Shown here: positions 44,340 through 57,384 of the stretch, piece after piece
Layout: every line of letters starts with the position of its first letter
Numbering within the stretch: position 1 is the stretch's first letter
Assembly: GCA_029582155.1 (NCBI GenBank)
Contig: CM055901.1
Span: 45,041,580 to 45,105,579, forward strand
Length of the DNA stretch: 64,000 nt
Origin: Panopea generosa
Taxonomy: Eukaryota; Mollusca; Bivalvia; Adapedonta; Hiatellidae
Direction of reading: 5' to 3'
Position numbers and translations under genes: made by a program
Notes under the pieces: model-generated
Seen by the model: only the letters and a program-made list of their open reading frames with translations
Told to the model about the DNA's origin: nothing
Database searches by the model: none

Positions 44340-47300
44340 ATGGTTGTCCCATTTGTCTTCAGTTTTAACTGTTGGTTACTGTTCTATATTAAAGTGGTTC
44401 AGGCTGACTGTTGTAACCGTTCTATATTAAAGTGGTTCATGCTGAATAATGTTACTGTTCTACATTAAAGTGGTTCAGACTGACTGTGGTTACTGTTCTA
44501 TATTAAAGTGGTTTAGACTGACTGTCAATATGAAAATGGTTCAGACTGACTGTCATTACTGTTCTTTATTAAAGTGGTTCAGACTGACTGTCATAACTGT
44601 TCTATATTAAAGTTGTTCAGGCTGACTGTCATTACTGTTCTATATTAAAGTGGTTCAGGCTGATTGTTGTTACTGTTCTATATTTAAGTGGTTCAGACTG
44701 ACAGTGGTAACTGTTCTATATTAAGTGGTTCAGACAGACCATTGTTACTGTTCTATGTTTAAGTGGTTCAGACTGATTGTGGTTACCGTTCTATATTAAA
44801 GTGTTTCAGATGGACTATTGTTACTGTTCTATGTTTAAGTGGTTCAGACTGATTGTGGTTACCGTTCTATATTAAAGTGGTTTAGACTGACTGTTGTTAC
44901 TGTTCTATATTAAAGTGGTTCAGATTGACTGTCATTACTATTCTGTATTAAAGTGGTTCAGACTGACTGTAGTAACTGTTCTATATTAAAGTGGTTCAGG
45001 CTGACAGTTGTTACTGTTCTATATAAAAGTGGTTCAGGAGGACTGTGGTATTGTTCTATATTAAAGTGGTTCAGACTGACAGTTGTTACTGTTCTTTATA
45101 AAAGTGGTTCAGGAGGACTGGTATTGTTCTACATTAAAGTGGTTCAGACTGACAGTTGTTACTGTTTTATATTAAAGTGGTTCAGGTTGACATTTGTTAC
45201 TGTTCTATATAAAAGTGGTTCAGGAGGACTGTGGTATTGTTCTATATTAAAGTGGTTCAGACTGACAGTTGTTACTGTTCTATATTAAAGTGTTTCAGAC
45301 TGACAGTTGTTACTGTTCTATATTAAAGTGGTTCAGACTGACAATTGTTACTGTTCTATATTAAAGTGGTTCAGACTTACTGTTGTTACTGTTCTATATT
45401 AAGTGGTTCAGACTGACTGTTGTTACTGTTCTATATTAAGTGGTTCAGACTGACTGTTGTTACTGTTCTATATTAATATGGTTCAGATTGACTGTCATTA
45501 CTATTGTGTATTAAAGTGGTTCAGACTGACTGTCATTACCGTCTAAATGAATGTGGTTCAGACTGACTGTAGTAACTGTTCTATATTTAAGTGGTTCAGG
45601 CTGACAGTTGTAACTGTTCTATATTAAAGTCGTTTAGACTCACTGTGATTACTGTTTTATATTAAAGTGGTTTAGATTAACTGTGGTAACTTTTCTATAT
45701 TAAAGTGTTTCAGTTTGACTGTTGTTTCTGTTCTATATTTAAGTGGTTCAGGCTGACAGTTGTTACTGTTATATATTAAAGTGGTTTAGACTCACTGTGA
45801 TTACTGTTTTATATTAAAGTGGTTTAGACTAACTGTATTTACTGTTCTACATGTATATAAAAGTTGTACAGGCTGACTGGTAACCATTTTATATTTAAGT
45901 GGTTTAGATGAACTGTAGTTACTGTTCTATATTAAAGTGTTTCAGACTGACTGTTGTTTCTGTTCCATATTAAAAGGGTTCAGGCTGACTGTTGTTACTG
46001 TTCAATATTAAAGTGGTTAAGGCTGACTGTTGTTACTGTTCTATATTTAAGTGGTTTAGACTAACTGTATTTACTGTTCTATAGAAAAAGTCGTTCTGGC
46101 TGACTGTGGTTACCGTTTTATATTAATGTGTTTCAGACTGACTGTTGTTACTGTTCTATATTAAAGTGGTTCAGACTGACTGTTGGTACTGTTCAATATT
46201 AAAGTGGTTAAGGCTGACTGTTGTTACTGTTCGATATTTAAGTGGTTTAGACTGACTGTTGTTACTGTTCTATATTAAAGTGATTCAGGCTGACTGTTGT
46301 TACTGTTCAATATTAAAGTGGTTTAGACTGACTGTTGTTACTGTTCTATATTAAAGTGGTTAAGGCTGACTGTTGTTTTTGTTCTATATTAAAGTGGTTC
46401 AGGCTGACTGTTGTTACTCTTCTATATTTAAGTGGCTCAGGCTGACTGTTATTACTGTCTTTATGAAAGTGGTTCAGACTGACTGCAGTAACTGTTCTAT
46501 ATTTAAGTGATGCAGGCTGACAGTTTTTACTGTTCTATATTTAAGTGGTTCAGGCTGACAGTTGTAACTGTTCTATATTAAAATGGTTTAGACTCACTGT
46601 GGTTACTGTTTTATATTAAAGTGGTTTAGACTAATTGTGGTAACTGTTCTATATTAAAGTGTTTCAGACTGGCTGTTGTTTCTGTTCTATATTTAAGTGG
46701 TTCAGGCTGACAGTTGTTACTGTTCTTTATTAAAGTGGTTTAGACTCACTGTGATTACTGTTTATATTAAAGTGGTTTAGACTAACTGTATTTACTGTTC
46801 TATATAAAAGTCGTTCAGGCTGACTGGTTACCATTTTATATTTAAGTGGTTTAGACGAACTGTGGTAACTGTTCTATATTAAAGTGTTTCAGACTGACTG
46901 TTGTCTCTGTTCTATATTAAAATGGTTCAGGCTGACTGTTGTTACTTTTTAATATTAAAGTGGTTAAGGCTGACTGTTGTTACTGTTCTATATTTAAGTG
47001 GTTCAGACTGACTGTTGTTACTGTTCTATGTTAAAGTGGTTACCTTTTTATATTAAATTGGTTTGACTTACTGTTGTTAATGTTCTATATTAAATTGGTT
47101 CAGACTGACTGTTGTTACTGTTCTATATTAAATTGGTTCAGACTGACTGTTGTTAATGTTCTTTATTAAATTGGTTCAGACTGACTGTTGTTACTGTTCT
47201 ATATTAAAGTGGTTCAGGCTGAATTTCATCACCGTTCTATATTAAAGTGGTTCAGACTGACTGTTGTTACCGTTCTGTATTTAAGTGGTTCAGGCTGTCT

Positions 47301-47440
47301 TTTGTTCTATAGTCAGGTGATTTAACTAAGTTTTGTTACTTTTTTGTTCTATAATTAAGTTTTACAGGCGGTCTTTGATTACTGTTTTATATTAAAATGA
47401 TTCAGGCCCTTCTTGTTAATTGTTTTATATTAAAGTGATT
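44340..47440. repeat. 38-bp minisatellite, about 80 units
   Basis: The unit ACTGTTCTATATTAAAGTGG followed by TTCAGACTGACTGTTGTT is repeated for 3.1 kb with many variants (TTTAAGTGG, GGTTTAGACT, GACAGTTG). A 111-codon frame at 44953-45288 is an artefact. Confidence 0.95.
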
Positions 47441-47599
47441 TTGACCCCTTCCTCACCCTCGATAAATCTTTGCTCTGCTGTTATTTTCATTAATACAGTT
47501 ATGTTTAAGGTTGAATAACTTCTTGGAGAAAGAGAAAAATTTTCTTTTACTCTGTGTACTCCATTACTAAAACTGGAAGATTGTTTATAATATAGTATT

Positions 47600-48030
47600 T
47601 AGAAGCTAAAGAGCCTGTGTGGTTCCAGCTAAGAAGAGAATCACTGGCAATCTCTGCAGAGGGGTAGGAATCCTCCGAATGGGTGTCATGTTCATTTTAT
47701 TATTTTTTGTCATGTTCACTATTGTTAAATTATCAAACCCTTTGTGATTCCAGGTAGCCATGAGTGATGGCAAAAATAGGATCACTGTGCATGTCGTAAG
47801 AAGCGACAAATTGAGTAATATGATAGAATTTGCTGAAACTCTGCAGTTCTGCAGGAATCAAGGTTCTAGGGTCATTCTGCATATTTATTTGTTGATGTAT
47901 TTTTTTTAATCTGTATGTCAATTTGTTGTTTTTGTACATGTGGAGTGAAGCTGGACTCTTCTTTCCTGTTTGCGTCGAATAACCTATAATGTGTTGGTAC
48001 ACCCTAAAACCCTATTCATTCATTAGAAGC
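47600..48030. mobile_element. Non-autonomous element with (ATTC)n tail, family E
   Basis: The right part (47885-48025: TTGATGTATTTTTTTTAATC, AATTTGTTGTTTTTGTACAT, GCGTCGAATAAC, TGTGTTGGTA, CATTCATT) matches 62770-62915. The left part (TTCCAGCTAAGAAGAGAATC onward) is not found elsewhere in the window. The tail suggests a retroposon; no tRNA head was recognised. Confidence 0.55.
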
Positions 48031-48284
48031 GAAAGACCTCTTAAAAATTGTGTATTTTAGTCACTGCATTAAATATTTCACATCCAGATGTGATGATGAT
48101 TTATTATTTCTATTTAGAAGTTTGTACTACACTTTATGTACTCTATTTTTATATTGCTATCCTGCTTTGTTACCAACATTTTAGTTTAAATAGCTTTTCT
48201 ACAAATTTTTCTTTTTCTATTTAAAAATAAGTTGTAATTAAAACTATACACCCGAATAATTGCTTATTTATTTTTTACTAACTT

Positions 48285-48500
48285 CAGGACCCGGAGATTA
48301 TAAAACTTTTTTTCATGCTCAACCCAAATTCGTACTCAAACACAATTTCTAGAGTTCATAAAAAAATACAAACTGAAGTGCAAACACTTCTCGGCCTTGA
48401 ATTTGAAAGTATTAATGCAGATTTGCAGTAGAAATTTAAAGGAAATTTCATTTATTTTGTTATAAAGAGTCCTTTCGTGTTATTTTTTAGTTGAGCATGA
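48285..48500. repeat. Diverged repeat shared with 43555-43765
   Basis: Counterpart of the block left of the minisatellite: CTCAACCCAAATTCGTACTC, AAGTGCAAACACTT, TTTGAAAGTATTAATGCAGA, TTTTTAGTTGAGCATG. Confidence 0.7.
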
Positions 48501-48534
48501 ATTCTTGAGTTGACCATTGAACAAAAAGATGGTT

Positions 48535-48992
48535 CTAAACGTCTCACACACCAATTAATTTTGTACTGTTCTACATATAGAGACATGCACTTCTGGAACA
48601 CTGGATACATTACCAATGGTTCTAAAAGTGCCTTATTCCCATAGATAGTCCTCTGTTGGTCCAAATATGCAGAAAAAAACATGGGGTTGACCAGGTTGCT
48701 TTTTCACAATTTCGATGGTTTGATGGCACCCCTTCATTTTTGACAATTCTGCCCATTTGTTGCAGTGTATCACTACGCATCTTTAAACTGTTATAGCATC
48801 ATCAAACAGTTCCCAGGGTCACCCAAACTTTGCAGAAATCATGAAAATGTTCCAATGTTCCCATATGCACAAAGAAATATGACATTTTATGCATTTTTAA
48901 AAAAAAAATTACCCAACCGCTTTACACAGCTCTAATTTTTTAGGCGTAATAATCTTGCTACCGTCATGTAAGGGAGGTAATTGTTCACTGAG
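48535..48992. repeat. 0.46-kb repeat, copy 1 (near-identical to 51163-51624)
   Basis: It runs from about AACGTCTCACACACC to TTGTTCACTGAGACCT and differs from copy 2 by only a handful of bases. Both share a 48-codon minus-strand frame beginning MFFSAYLDQQRTIYGNKALL. No terminal inverted repeat was seen. Confidence 0.95.
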
Positions 48993-51162
48993 ACCTTGAA
49001 GAGTAGAAATTGTCACGACATTTGACTGAAATTTTTGTCAAACAAACCTTTACCATTTCTAAATATGAAAATACGCCTTTTGAATTCATCGCGCAACTGT
49101 TTTCGAATTCATGCACCAAAATAAGATGGTGGTCACACATGCATTAATCAGTTTCGGACGACTCGAAAACAGGAAAAACTGCCAAAATTTTTTAGCCATT
49201 GTACCTTAATAAAAATAATTCTAGAAAAAGAAATACTTTGAAAATGTCCTTGTATTGGCTCCTATAGTGTATCTATCTGACTGCATATTCATTTTATTGT
49301 ATATGCAACATTACATAACTTAAGTGTCAAAATACATGACCATATATGGATAATTAGTTGTTTTTGCTTCAAATAATGCTCTGTTTTGTTGCAAAACTAT
49401 ATATTTGACTTTTTTTTATATTTATAACAAACAAATATTAATGTTTGAAGGTGCCCAGCAATAATTTGCATGTCACTGACACTAACCATGCCCCCTTTTT
49501 CAATACATGAATGAATAACATACTTGTGTACATGCATTAGATTCATTATCAACTATGAATATTTCCCTTACCAATTGAGGTATCTATTAGGCATATATTA
49601 AATTCCAATACTATTTTGTTTATTTTATCAATAAAAATAGCAAATGAAAGTAAAGTGTGCATGAAAGTCACTTTAAAGCAAGAAAATGAAATGATGAATG
49701 AAAATGAGACAAAATATGGATACAGCATATTTGGCTGGACCGATAAGCTCATTGCAAAAAGACGGTTTGCTAAAGCGCATCTCTTTACCACAAGTTAGTT
49801 TTAAATAAATATATCAAAGAATATCGCGATAAGAAATACTTGTCGCGAGATGACTCGTTACTTTACAGATTTTCCAAAACTGGCATTAAAAATGGGCAGT
49901 TAAAATAGAGTTGTTGCAATAATTATATGAAAATTAGAAATTGTCATATAGGAGAATGCTAAACTGTTGAATGTGGAGAAAAATATTATACACATTCAAT
50001 AACAGACAGCGAAAAAACATCATCTTCAATGAGAAAAATCTATACTCTATAGCAAGCATCATGTATTTTTATTTGAAAAAAAAGTAAGAAGAACAACCAA
50101 AAGAAATCAGATGATGGTACAAAAGTTTCAAGCACAGGTTAACTAAACGCTGAGAAATTATTACGCGATTCTGTTTCACGTCATTTCAAAGAAGTCGCAT
50201 TTTACAATTTAACTGAATGTCCAAGAGTAGGTAAATACTGTGTATAAGCCAGACCCAGCCGCATAAATATCAACACTGAGGAGAAAAAAATGACAGTAAA
50301 ACAAAAATGGCAGTCATACGCCATACCATTAAACTGAAACGCGACAGTTTGGCGGTCGGTATATCGAAAACTGGATACAGAGCTGTTGATAACAAATATC
50401 AATGACAAAATAATGAAACAGGAGATGTCTCCATAATTCATGATCAATATAATATTAATTGATAAACAGCGACATAAAAACAATATTGCTCATACGCAAG
50501 CAAACCGTATTGTCAAAAAGCATGCGCTAAAGAGTGGAAACAGTATCGCGACAAATGTTACCATTTTTATGTGGGTGGGATATGAATTATACATAAATAA
50601 TGAGTTTCTAACACAAAAAAATGGTTTAACTTACATGAATCATGAAATCTAGATGCAGTGAATGCTCTAGACATGCTTTTGTTGTGATATATTAGCATCA
50701 CTGTCTCTCTGTGTGACTTTCAAGTGTTTTTAAGTGCAAACTTCTATTCATTTTAGCCAGGATTTTGAGACAGATGGCTAAAATCAAGTCTTATCACATG
50801 ATGAAGCAAAGCATATTTGCATACATGATCATTTCTTTTTCAGTTAAATAGATGATCTCACTTTGTGTTCCTTCCATTGAATTGAATAAATCCTGATTCC
50901 AACATTTCCATGACAAATTTTCAGCTGCTCAGTCTCATTGCCCTATTTGCTTTACTGTTTTAGCTTCAAGTTTGGTTTTGCCTGTGTGACACTTCTCTAT
51001 TTCACTCAGTCATCCATTTTTCACAAAAAAACATTTATTTTTCCATTTAGAGGTTTCAAATACAGTATTTCCCATAGAAAGTGACATATTTTGAAAAAGA
51101 AAGTAAATCTGAATCACAAAGATGCAGTTTCCTCCCAGCGTCTACCGAAAATGATCTGGTTC
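48993..51162. other. Non-coding stretch between the 0.46-kb repeats
   Basis: Several short open frames exist but none shows recognisable protein text or splice context. Confidence 0.45.
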
Positions 51163-51624
51163 TTGAACGTCTCACACACCAATTAATTTTGTACTGTTCT
51201 ACATATAGAGACATGCACTTCTGGAACACTGGATACATTACCAATGGTTCTAAAAGTGCCTTATTCCCATAGATAGTCCTCTGTTGGTCCAAATATGCAG
51301 AAAAAAACATGGGGTTGACCAGGTTGCTTTTTCACAATTTCGATGGTTTGATGGCACCCCTTCATTTTTGACAATTCTGCCCATTTGTTGCAGTGTATCA
51401 CTACGCATCTTTAAACTGTTATAGCATCATCAAACAGTTCCCAGGGTCACCCAAACTTTGCAGAAATCATGAAAATGTTCCAATGTTCCCATATGCACAA
51501 AGAAATATGACATTTTATGCATTTTTAAAAAAAAAATTACCCAACCGCTTTACACAGCTCTAATTTCTTGGGCGTAATAATCTTGCTACCGTCATGTAAG
51601 GGAGGTAATTGTTCACTGAGACCT
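51163..51624. repeat. 0.46-kb repeat, copy 2
   Basis: Near-identical to 48535-48992. Flanking sequences differ on both sides. On the minus strand the shared frame continues beyond the repeat into unique sequence here, giving 84 codons. Confidence 0.95.
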
Positions 51625-54600
51625 AAACAAAAGGGCCATGATGGCCTATGATGGCTTAATTGTTTCATTTATGGAGACCTGGTAAAATAGAGCAATATTT
51701 TTATTGAATTGCTTTGGTTTGATCCCTCCAACAGGCCAGGTGACGTTTCAGTGAAAATTGGATGCTAAAGTGCACAAAAGGAAAAATACATGAGCCAGTA
51801 CATTATATTTTATTTAAAGATAGCAACTCTGACACAAATTTTCCAATTTAGTAAGTTCTTATGACTATGAATTAAGGATTTGTATGTTTAGTGAAGATCA
51901 AAAAAATAACAAAGGACGTTATAGCACACACATGGCCATATCATGTAATTATTGATGATTATAGTCAAAATCCATTAAAGATTTTCATACTATAATTCAC
52001 AACATCTTGTTCATGCATATATAAAAGTGGAGTTTCAAAAACAAAAAACAATAAAAGTACATGTAATGGCTAGGTTTAATTTGTTCTCAATGACAAATGT
52101 ATAATAAATAAAATCTCCCTTTCTTCAATTAATAAATAGAATTACTGGTGCATATATTCTAATGAGAGAATTCTACAAAATCAAATATTTTATAGATTTC
52201 CACTTTTATTTTTTATCACTAACAGCAAGAGAAGAGTATATACAATGAATGGTCACCACAAACACTTATTAGACTTCAATGACATTCTGAGATCATCAAA
52301 CTTATAAGCAGTGATCTTGTTCATAACAATATGTAAACAAAATGATTGTACTGACAAAAATATTATTAAGTCACTTGGAAAGAAACATATTTGTTTGGAA
52401 ATACAATGCGTTGTGAAATTGAGAGTTCTGATTTCATGATGAGGTGAAATCATCCATTGACGTTTTGTTAATCTGTTCAAATCGTCACTCACTCCGACAC
52501 AACCTGACAATTACCAGTATTCAATCAACAAACAGTCTGTTTATCTATGTGAAAATCTTTACGAGCACTTCTTTAATGGATAGAAAATGTCTTCGCAATG
52601 AACAGAACGTGGTTTAGTACAATTTATGGGCAGAGCTGGCCTCCGAAAATAAACCTATACACTAGCTTGGCACCTGTCATGCACCAGGTCAAGTTAGTGC
52701 TTGAAGACTGAAATGGCAATAACTCCATCATCTTTTGATATATATTAAAATCTCAAAACTCTCATCAATTTCGCAACACACTGTTATGCAATGAGAATAC
52801 TGTGATAATATGCCCATGTCCAATTTATTTTTAAAACTTAACCCCAAGAATCAGTTTAACTGCATCAAACTTGTATGAGGAAAAAAGAAGAAAAAAATAA
52901 TCAGATCAAAATGCTGTGACTTGCATATGTCCACTTTCTGTTGATGATTATTTGGCTATAGGCATAATTACTCAGTTATTTTTTTTAATTTATAAGCAAC
53001 AGATATTTTTTCTTAAAATTTATAAAATTAAATACTGATACCATCACATTCCATTTTGGCAGATTTCTAAAATACTGATTATATTGTATTTGTAACTTAG
53101 TGGCTGATACTCTGTATCTCTTAAATTTCTAAATACAATATAATTAAACAGTATTTTAGCATATTTTTCATCTTTAAGCATGTATCTACACTTGACTCAA
53201 ATTGTTTCTGACAATAAAAAAACACACACATATATATATATATTAAGCATCTTTATCTACAAACCCTAATACTGCATAGCTGTAAATAATCAACAAGTAT
53301 AAAATCATATCTTTTTTGGCAGATAAATGACAACATCAATACAAAATTAAGTTTTGATAAATATATTAAAAGATATTTAAATACTCCTTATTCAACCATT
53401 TAAAATGATACAGAATTAAATTAAACAATGTAAAAATACTAAGAAGAGGGCCTTGTGCATTGCAGCCATAGTATTTTTTAAGTTATTTGTTATGAATAGG
53501 AAATGCTTTAAATCCGAAATTCCATTCAAGATTTGCAGAAATAGATAAGAAAATGACAATTTCCTGTTTACCCAAATCATTCCTAAGTAAAATTCTTACA
53601 TGGCTATACCGTAGCCCCTTTGTGTATGAAAATGAATCATTTATGGCAAATATGAACAAATTATACTTGACCAGTTCTAATATGAGAAAATGATTTTTGA
53701 AATTCACAATTTTAACCATTTTGGGGACCCTCCTGATCCGAAGCCTATGGAAGCCAATCATTTTAACAAGTCTGTATTTCCGTAACCTAATTATGCTTTG
53801 GTGAATTTTTTAGCAAAGTCTGTTTGATTTTTTTTTTTAAATCATAATGAAAATAAATTAAAACTGATAGTCTCTCATACAAGTACATTTGACTCCACCA
53901 AGGGCATGGTGATATTTTAACCCAAGATACTTCACTTGTACCATCTCTGATAGAACTACATTAAGGGAAAACTCACAAGTGCCTGTATCACTGTATGGTT
54001 ATAACAGAGACACAATCACAACATGTTACAGACACTGTATAACTATATGCAAAGTTGTTAATTATCTAATTAGCCAAATGCCTCGTCTATTATTGTTTTA
54101 CAAATACTGTGCATTTAATTAAAATTCTAATGATAAATCCACACAAGGGAAATTAGAGTAATGTTCAATGACTCGGGAACCAATAACAGACAGTTGAAGA
54201 ATGTATGATTACATATGATTTGCATAAATCTGGTAGAAATTGCAGTGTAAATGTGGATACTTGAGTACAAATGCCAAATACCGGTGCAGCAAGTCTTGAT
54301 AATTCAAGGCCATTACTTCATTTATACCATTTGACAAGATAAAAAACACTTTCAGGATTGTATGATTTTAAAAGTTCTGGACAGCGCAATCTAAACATTA
54401 ATGGATGAGTGATGGACTACTAACAGAGCATGATCACTAATATATATTATTTAAATTAAATCAAATGCTTACAAGACTATGCAGCTAATAAGAATACTTC
54501 AATTTTAAACACATAGTCTTACGAGAAAATAAATAAATCACTGCTAACATACATAATTAATAATTATAAAATATATGCACTATCAACAAGATTTTTATAT

Positions 54601-55035
54601 TACGGTAGGAACTTACCATTACTATGGAAGACAATGACAAATCATTAGTAATTTTCATATTGTTAGAATTTTTAACTCACCTGAGTATAAGGTTCATGGT
54701 GAGATACTGCGATTCATCTGCCTGCCTGTAAACAACTGCTTCAAATGACATTTCTGACTCATCCAATTCAAATCAAACACAAGAATGATGGTCAAAACAG
54801 CTAAAATGAACTTGATCCATTTAGAAACATGGCCCCAGGGGATAAAGCTTTATATTTTCCTTATATATCTTTTTAATACAAGGAACAAATCTTTTCTCTC
54901 TGCCTCCAATCAAAATATTTTTTTGTATACCTTATTTCCCCTAATCACTAAATAACCGCTGAGTCTTACAGACTATAAACTTATCCATAAATTTAAGTTG
55001 AAAAACAATATTCAGTCAACAATAAATACAACTCG
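51625..55035. other. AT-rich non-coding stretch
   Basis: No exon with good splice context was found. A minus-strand frame at 52253-52510 follows an ATTGTCAG-like acceptor but has no recognisable protein. A repeat-like CTCACCTGAG phrase is at 54677. A (TA)n tract is near 53228. Confidence 0.4.
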
Positions 55036-55243
55036 TGCTATAAACAAGAGTTGTGAGAAGACCAACAAAGCTCGCCTATGGGATAAAACTCACCACCCTT
55101 GCAAAGATTGAGATAGGAGGCAAACACCAAAACTTAAACCCAACTAAACTCAAAAGTTTACCCTGGGTATCTACAGACAACACCGCTGGGGTCATGGTAA
55201 TAGCTCTCCTGGACATTCGTCCCAGCAAGCTAATAAATATATA
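55036..55243 (+). mobile_element. Short element, starts ATAAACAAG and ends AGCTAATAAATAT
   Basis: Starts ATAAACAAGAGTTGTGAGAA and ends CAAGCTAATAAATATATA. The start matches the inverted repeat at 15098-15190, and both ends match the longer element at 55528. No coding capacity. Confidence 0.6.
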
Positions 55244-55527
55244 TATGTAGCAGCACAACACATCTGAATTACATGACTGTTATATAGTATGTATACAACA
55301 TGCTTAATATAAATGATATTTGAATATGAGGTAATATTCCACGTCTTCTTCAGAACTGCAATTTACATTTCTCACTCTCTTGTGGATGGTTTTGAGAAAT
55401 TTAACATTTCTAGAAAACAATTTTTGGCAAAAAGTATTGCTTGAAAGAACTGTTCCCAAAACTGCTGATAAGTAAGACAAAAATCTAACAGTAATCAAGC
55501 ATTTAAGCAAAACAAATACATAATTTA

Positions 55528-56722
55528 TATAAACAAGATGGCCCATTTATCGCTCACCTGACTGACCTTGAGTTACCCAACATAAGTAGATTATATAATA
55601 CATGTATGCTCAAAATTCCAGAAAGACGAAATGGGCAAGTAGTTAGAATTTTGATTTGTTTGTAGATGTAACAGATGCGTAGAAGAGTTCAAACTTGGTA
55701 GAAGTTCACCCATGGTAAATGTCAGTGAAATTACATCAAAATCAGGTCAGTAGATTCTGACAAGAAGGCTTTTGTCATGTTTGAGAACGGTTTCAAACTA
55801 AACTGACTTAACTATTGTGCATGAAACAATCCATAGTTCCAGCACATTAAATATTCCTATGAGTTCAAACACAAGCCTTCCCAAAGTATATCGCTTGAAA
55901 GAATCTTTGTCGCAGTGCACTCTCCCCCAAAACAATTAAGCACCTCCTCCAAGATTTCAATTACACTTTGACATGGAAAATCTCAAGCAGACTTCTTGCT
56001 GTTATGAAACTAGACAAAAATATGGTATTGTTTTATTATGAAGCAGTAAACCATCCCTGTCTGAACCGTTAAAACTCTTGACTTTTATATTCAGAAAAAC
56101 ACCTATTATAAAAATGGTTCATGATATTTGAATAATATGAATAATATTTCAATCATTGATTATAATTGTATCATTCATCTTTTTATGATAAATTATCTTT
56201 TAAAACATATATCTGGTATAATATTGTATAATAGTTGCAAAAAAAAAGTTTATTTAAAGAGTTTATTACCTCTTCTTATAATAATTGCTATATAGACATT
56301 TATGCTATAAAACAGGGGGAGTAATTTGACATATAACCAACCCCACCCCCTGGCTGCCATGTTTTTGACGAATCAAGATGGCTTGAACAAACTTGGTAGA
56401 GAGTCACATAAGGAACATTTCTGTGAAATTATTTGAAAATCAAGCCAGTAGTTTCTGACAAGAAGATTTTTTAAGTTTTTACTATAGCTTATATAGTAAA
56501 CTAACCCCAGCCCCTGGCCACCATGTTTTTTTACGAATCAAGATGGCTTGAATAAACTTGGTAGAGGGTCACCCAAGAAACATTTCTGTGAAATTATATC
56601 AAAATTGGCCCAGTGGTTTCAGAGGAGAAGTTGTTAAAAGCTAAAAGTTAACGACAGACGACGGACACCAGGCAGTCACAAAAGCTCACCTGTGAGCATT
56701 CGGCTCAGATGAGCTAATAAAT
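55528..56722 (+). mobile_element. 1.2-kb element with the same ends and internal repeats
   Basis: Starts ATAAACAAGATGGCCCATTT and ends GATGAGCTAATAAATATAAA. Inside, a module with AATCAAGATGGCTTGAAYAA, ACTTGGTAGAG, GTCAC, ACATTTCTGTGAAATTAT and CAGTRGTTTC is repeated near 56360 and 56530, with a diverged copy near 55690. CAGACGACGGACACC and CTCACCTGTGAGC lie near the 3' end. Non-coding and presumably non-autonomous. Confidence 0.6.
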
Positions 56723-56779
56723 ATAAACATATATCTCTAACAAAGTAACCTGGAAAAACTTTTTTTGCACAAATAACTA

Positions 56780-56895
56780 TTAGGCCAATATAAATTAATT
56801 GCTAGATTATCGTCCAAATTTTTCTTAAAAATGGGGAGGCAGGAACATTTGACTTTTTATTTTCATTTTTAAACATTTTTTGATGTTTTTTTGAT

Positions 56896-56926
<31 letters not shown>

Positions 56927-57008
56927 CAAAATAAGAATGGTCGAGGAAGCATGAAAATTAGGGGGCACACGGGGAAGATAATCTAGCAATTAATTTATTA
57001 TGGCCTTA
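56780..57008. mobile_element. MITE with ~30-bp inverted ends, TA flanks
   Basis: The left end TTAGGCCAATATAAATTAAT and the reverse complement of the right end TAAGGCCATAATAAATTAAT continue with TTGCTAGATTATC on both sides. TA flanks both ends (56778-56779, 57009-57010), as in Tc1/mariner-type insertions. The middle has a 28-base T run. A second copy is at 61856 in opposite orientation. Confidence 0.8.
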
Positions 57009-57061
57009 TATGTACATTTTGGAAAGCACAGTTATAAACATTAGCGTATAACAACTACACA

Positions 57062-57165
57062 CATTACATGCTTGTTACATTTTCAAACTACTACTTGTAA
57101 CACCACAAGTACTATTTCTTACAAATCTGTGCTGTTTGCTAAGCTACACACATAACGCTTGGTTT
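57062..57165 (-). repeat. Degraded duplicate of the 3' end of the exon at 57385-57811
   Basis: TTTTCAAACTACTACTTGTA followed by ACACCACA occurs at 57081 and at 57390, with shared sequence continuing rightward (GTGCTGTTTGC). Indels disrupt the frame in this copy. Confidence 0.75.
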
Positions 57166-57167
57166 TT

Positions 57168-57348
57168 TTAAATGGGTTTAATGCCATTTTTAACACATTT
57201 CAGATTATCAATTGCATATCCAAATAGAGGAAGACCTCAGAATGCTTCTGAGTAGAACAACTGTGCTTCCGCAAGTAACTGGCAAACTTTCTCACATAAA
57301 GTTTTTGGAGCAAGCGGGACACGAGCCTACAACTTTAGCCATGAGAGG
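57168..57348 (-). mobile_element. tRNA-derived SINE-like element, family C
   Basis: The minus-strand text CCAAAAACTTTATGTGAGAA, GTTTGCCAGTTACTTGCGGA, TTCTACTCAGAAGCATTCTG and AGGTCTTCCTC matches the copies at 36045 and 41510. It lies between the exon end and its duplicate. Confidence 0.7.
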
Positions 57349-57384
57349 TAAATGAAGTGGAGACAACCCAATACACAATGCTTG

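Noticed and set aside
44953-45288. 111-codon frame in the 38-bp array
   Set aside because: A by-product of the tandem repeat; neighbouring units close the frame.
48535-51624. LTR pair of a retroelement
   Set aside because: The direct repeats lack TG...CA ends, a primer-binding site and a polypurine tract, and nothing between them resembles retroelement coding sequence.
52253-52510. Minus-strand 85-codon frame after an ATTGTCAG acceptor
   Set aside because: No family resemblance, no donor or partner exon, and composition is like the surrounding non-coding DNA.
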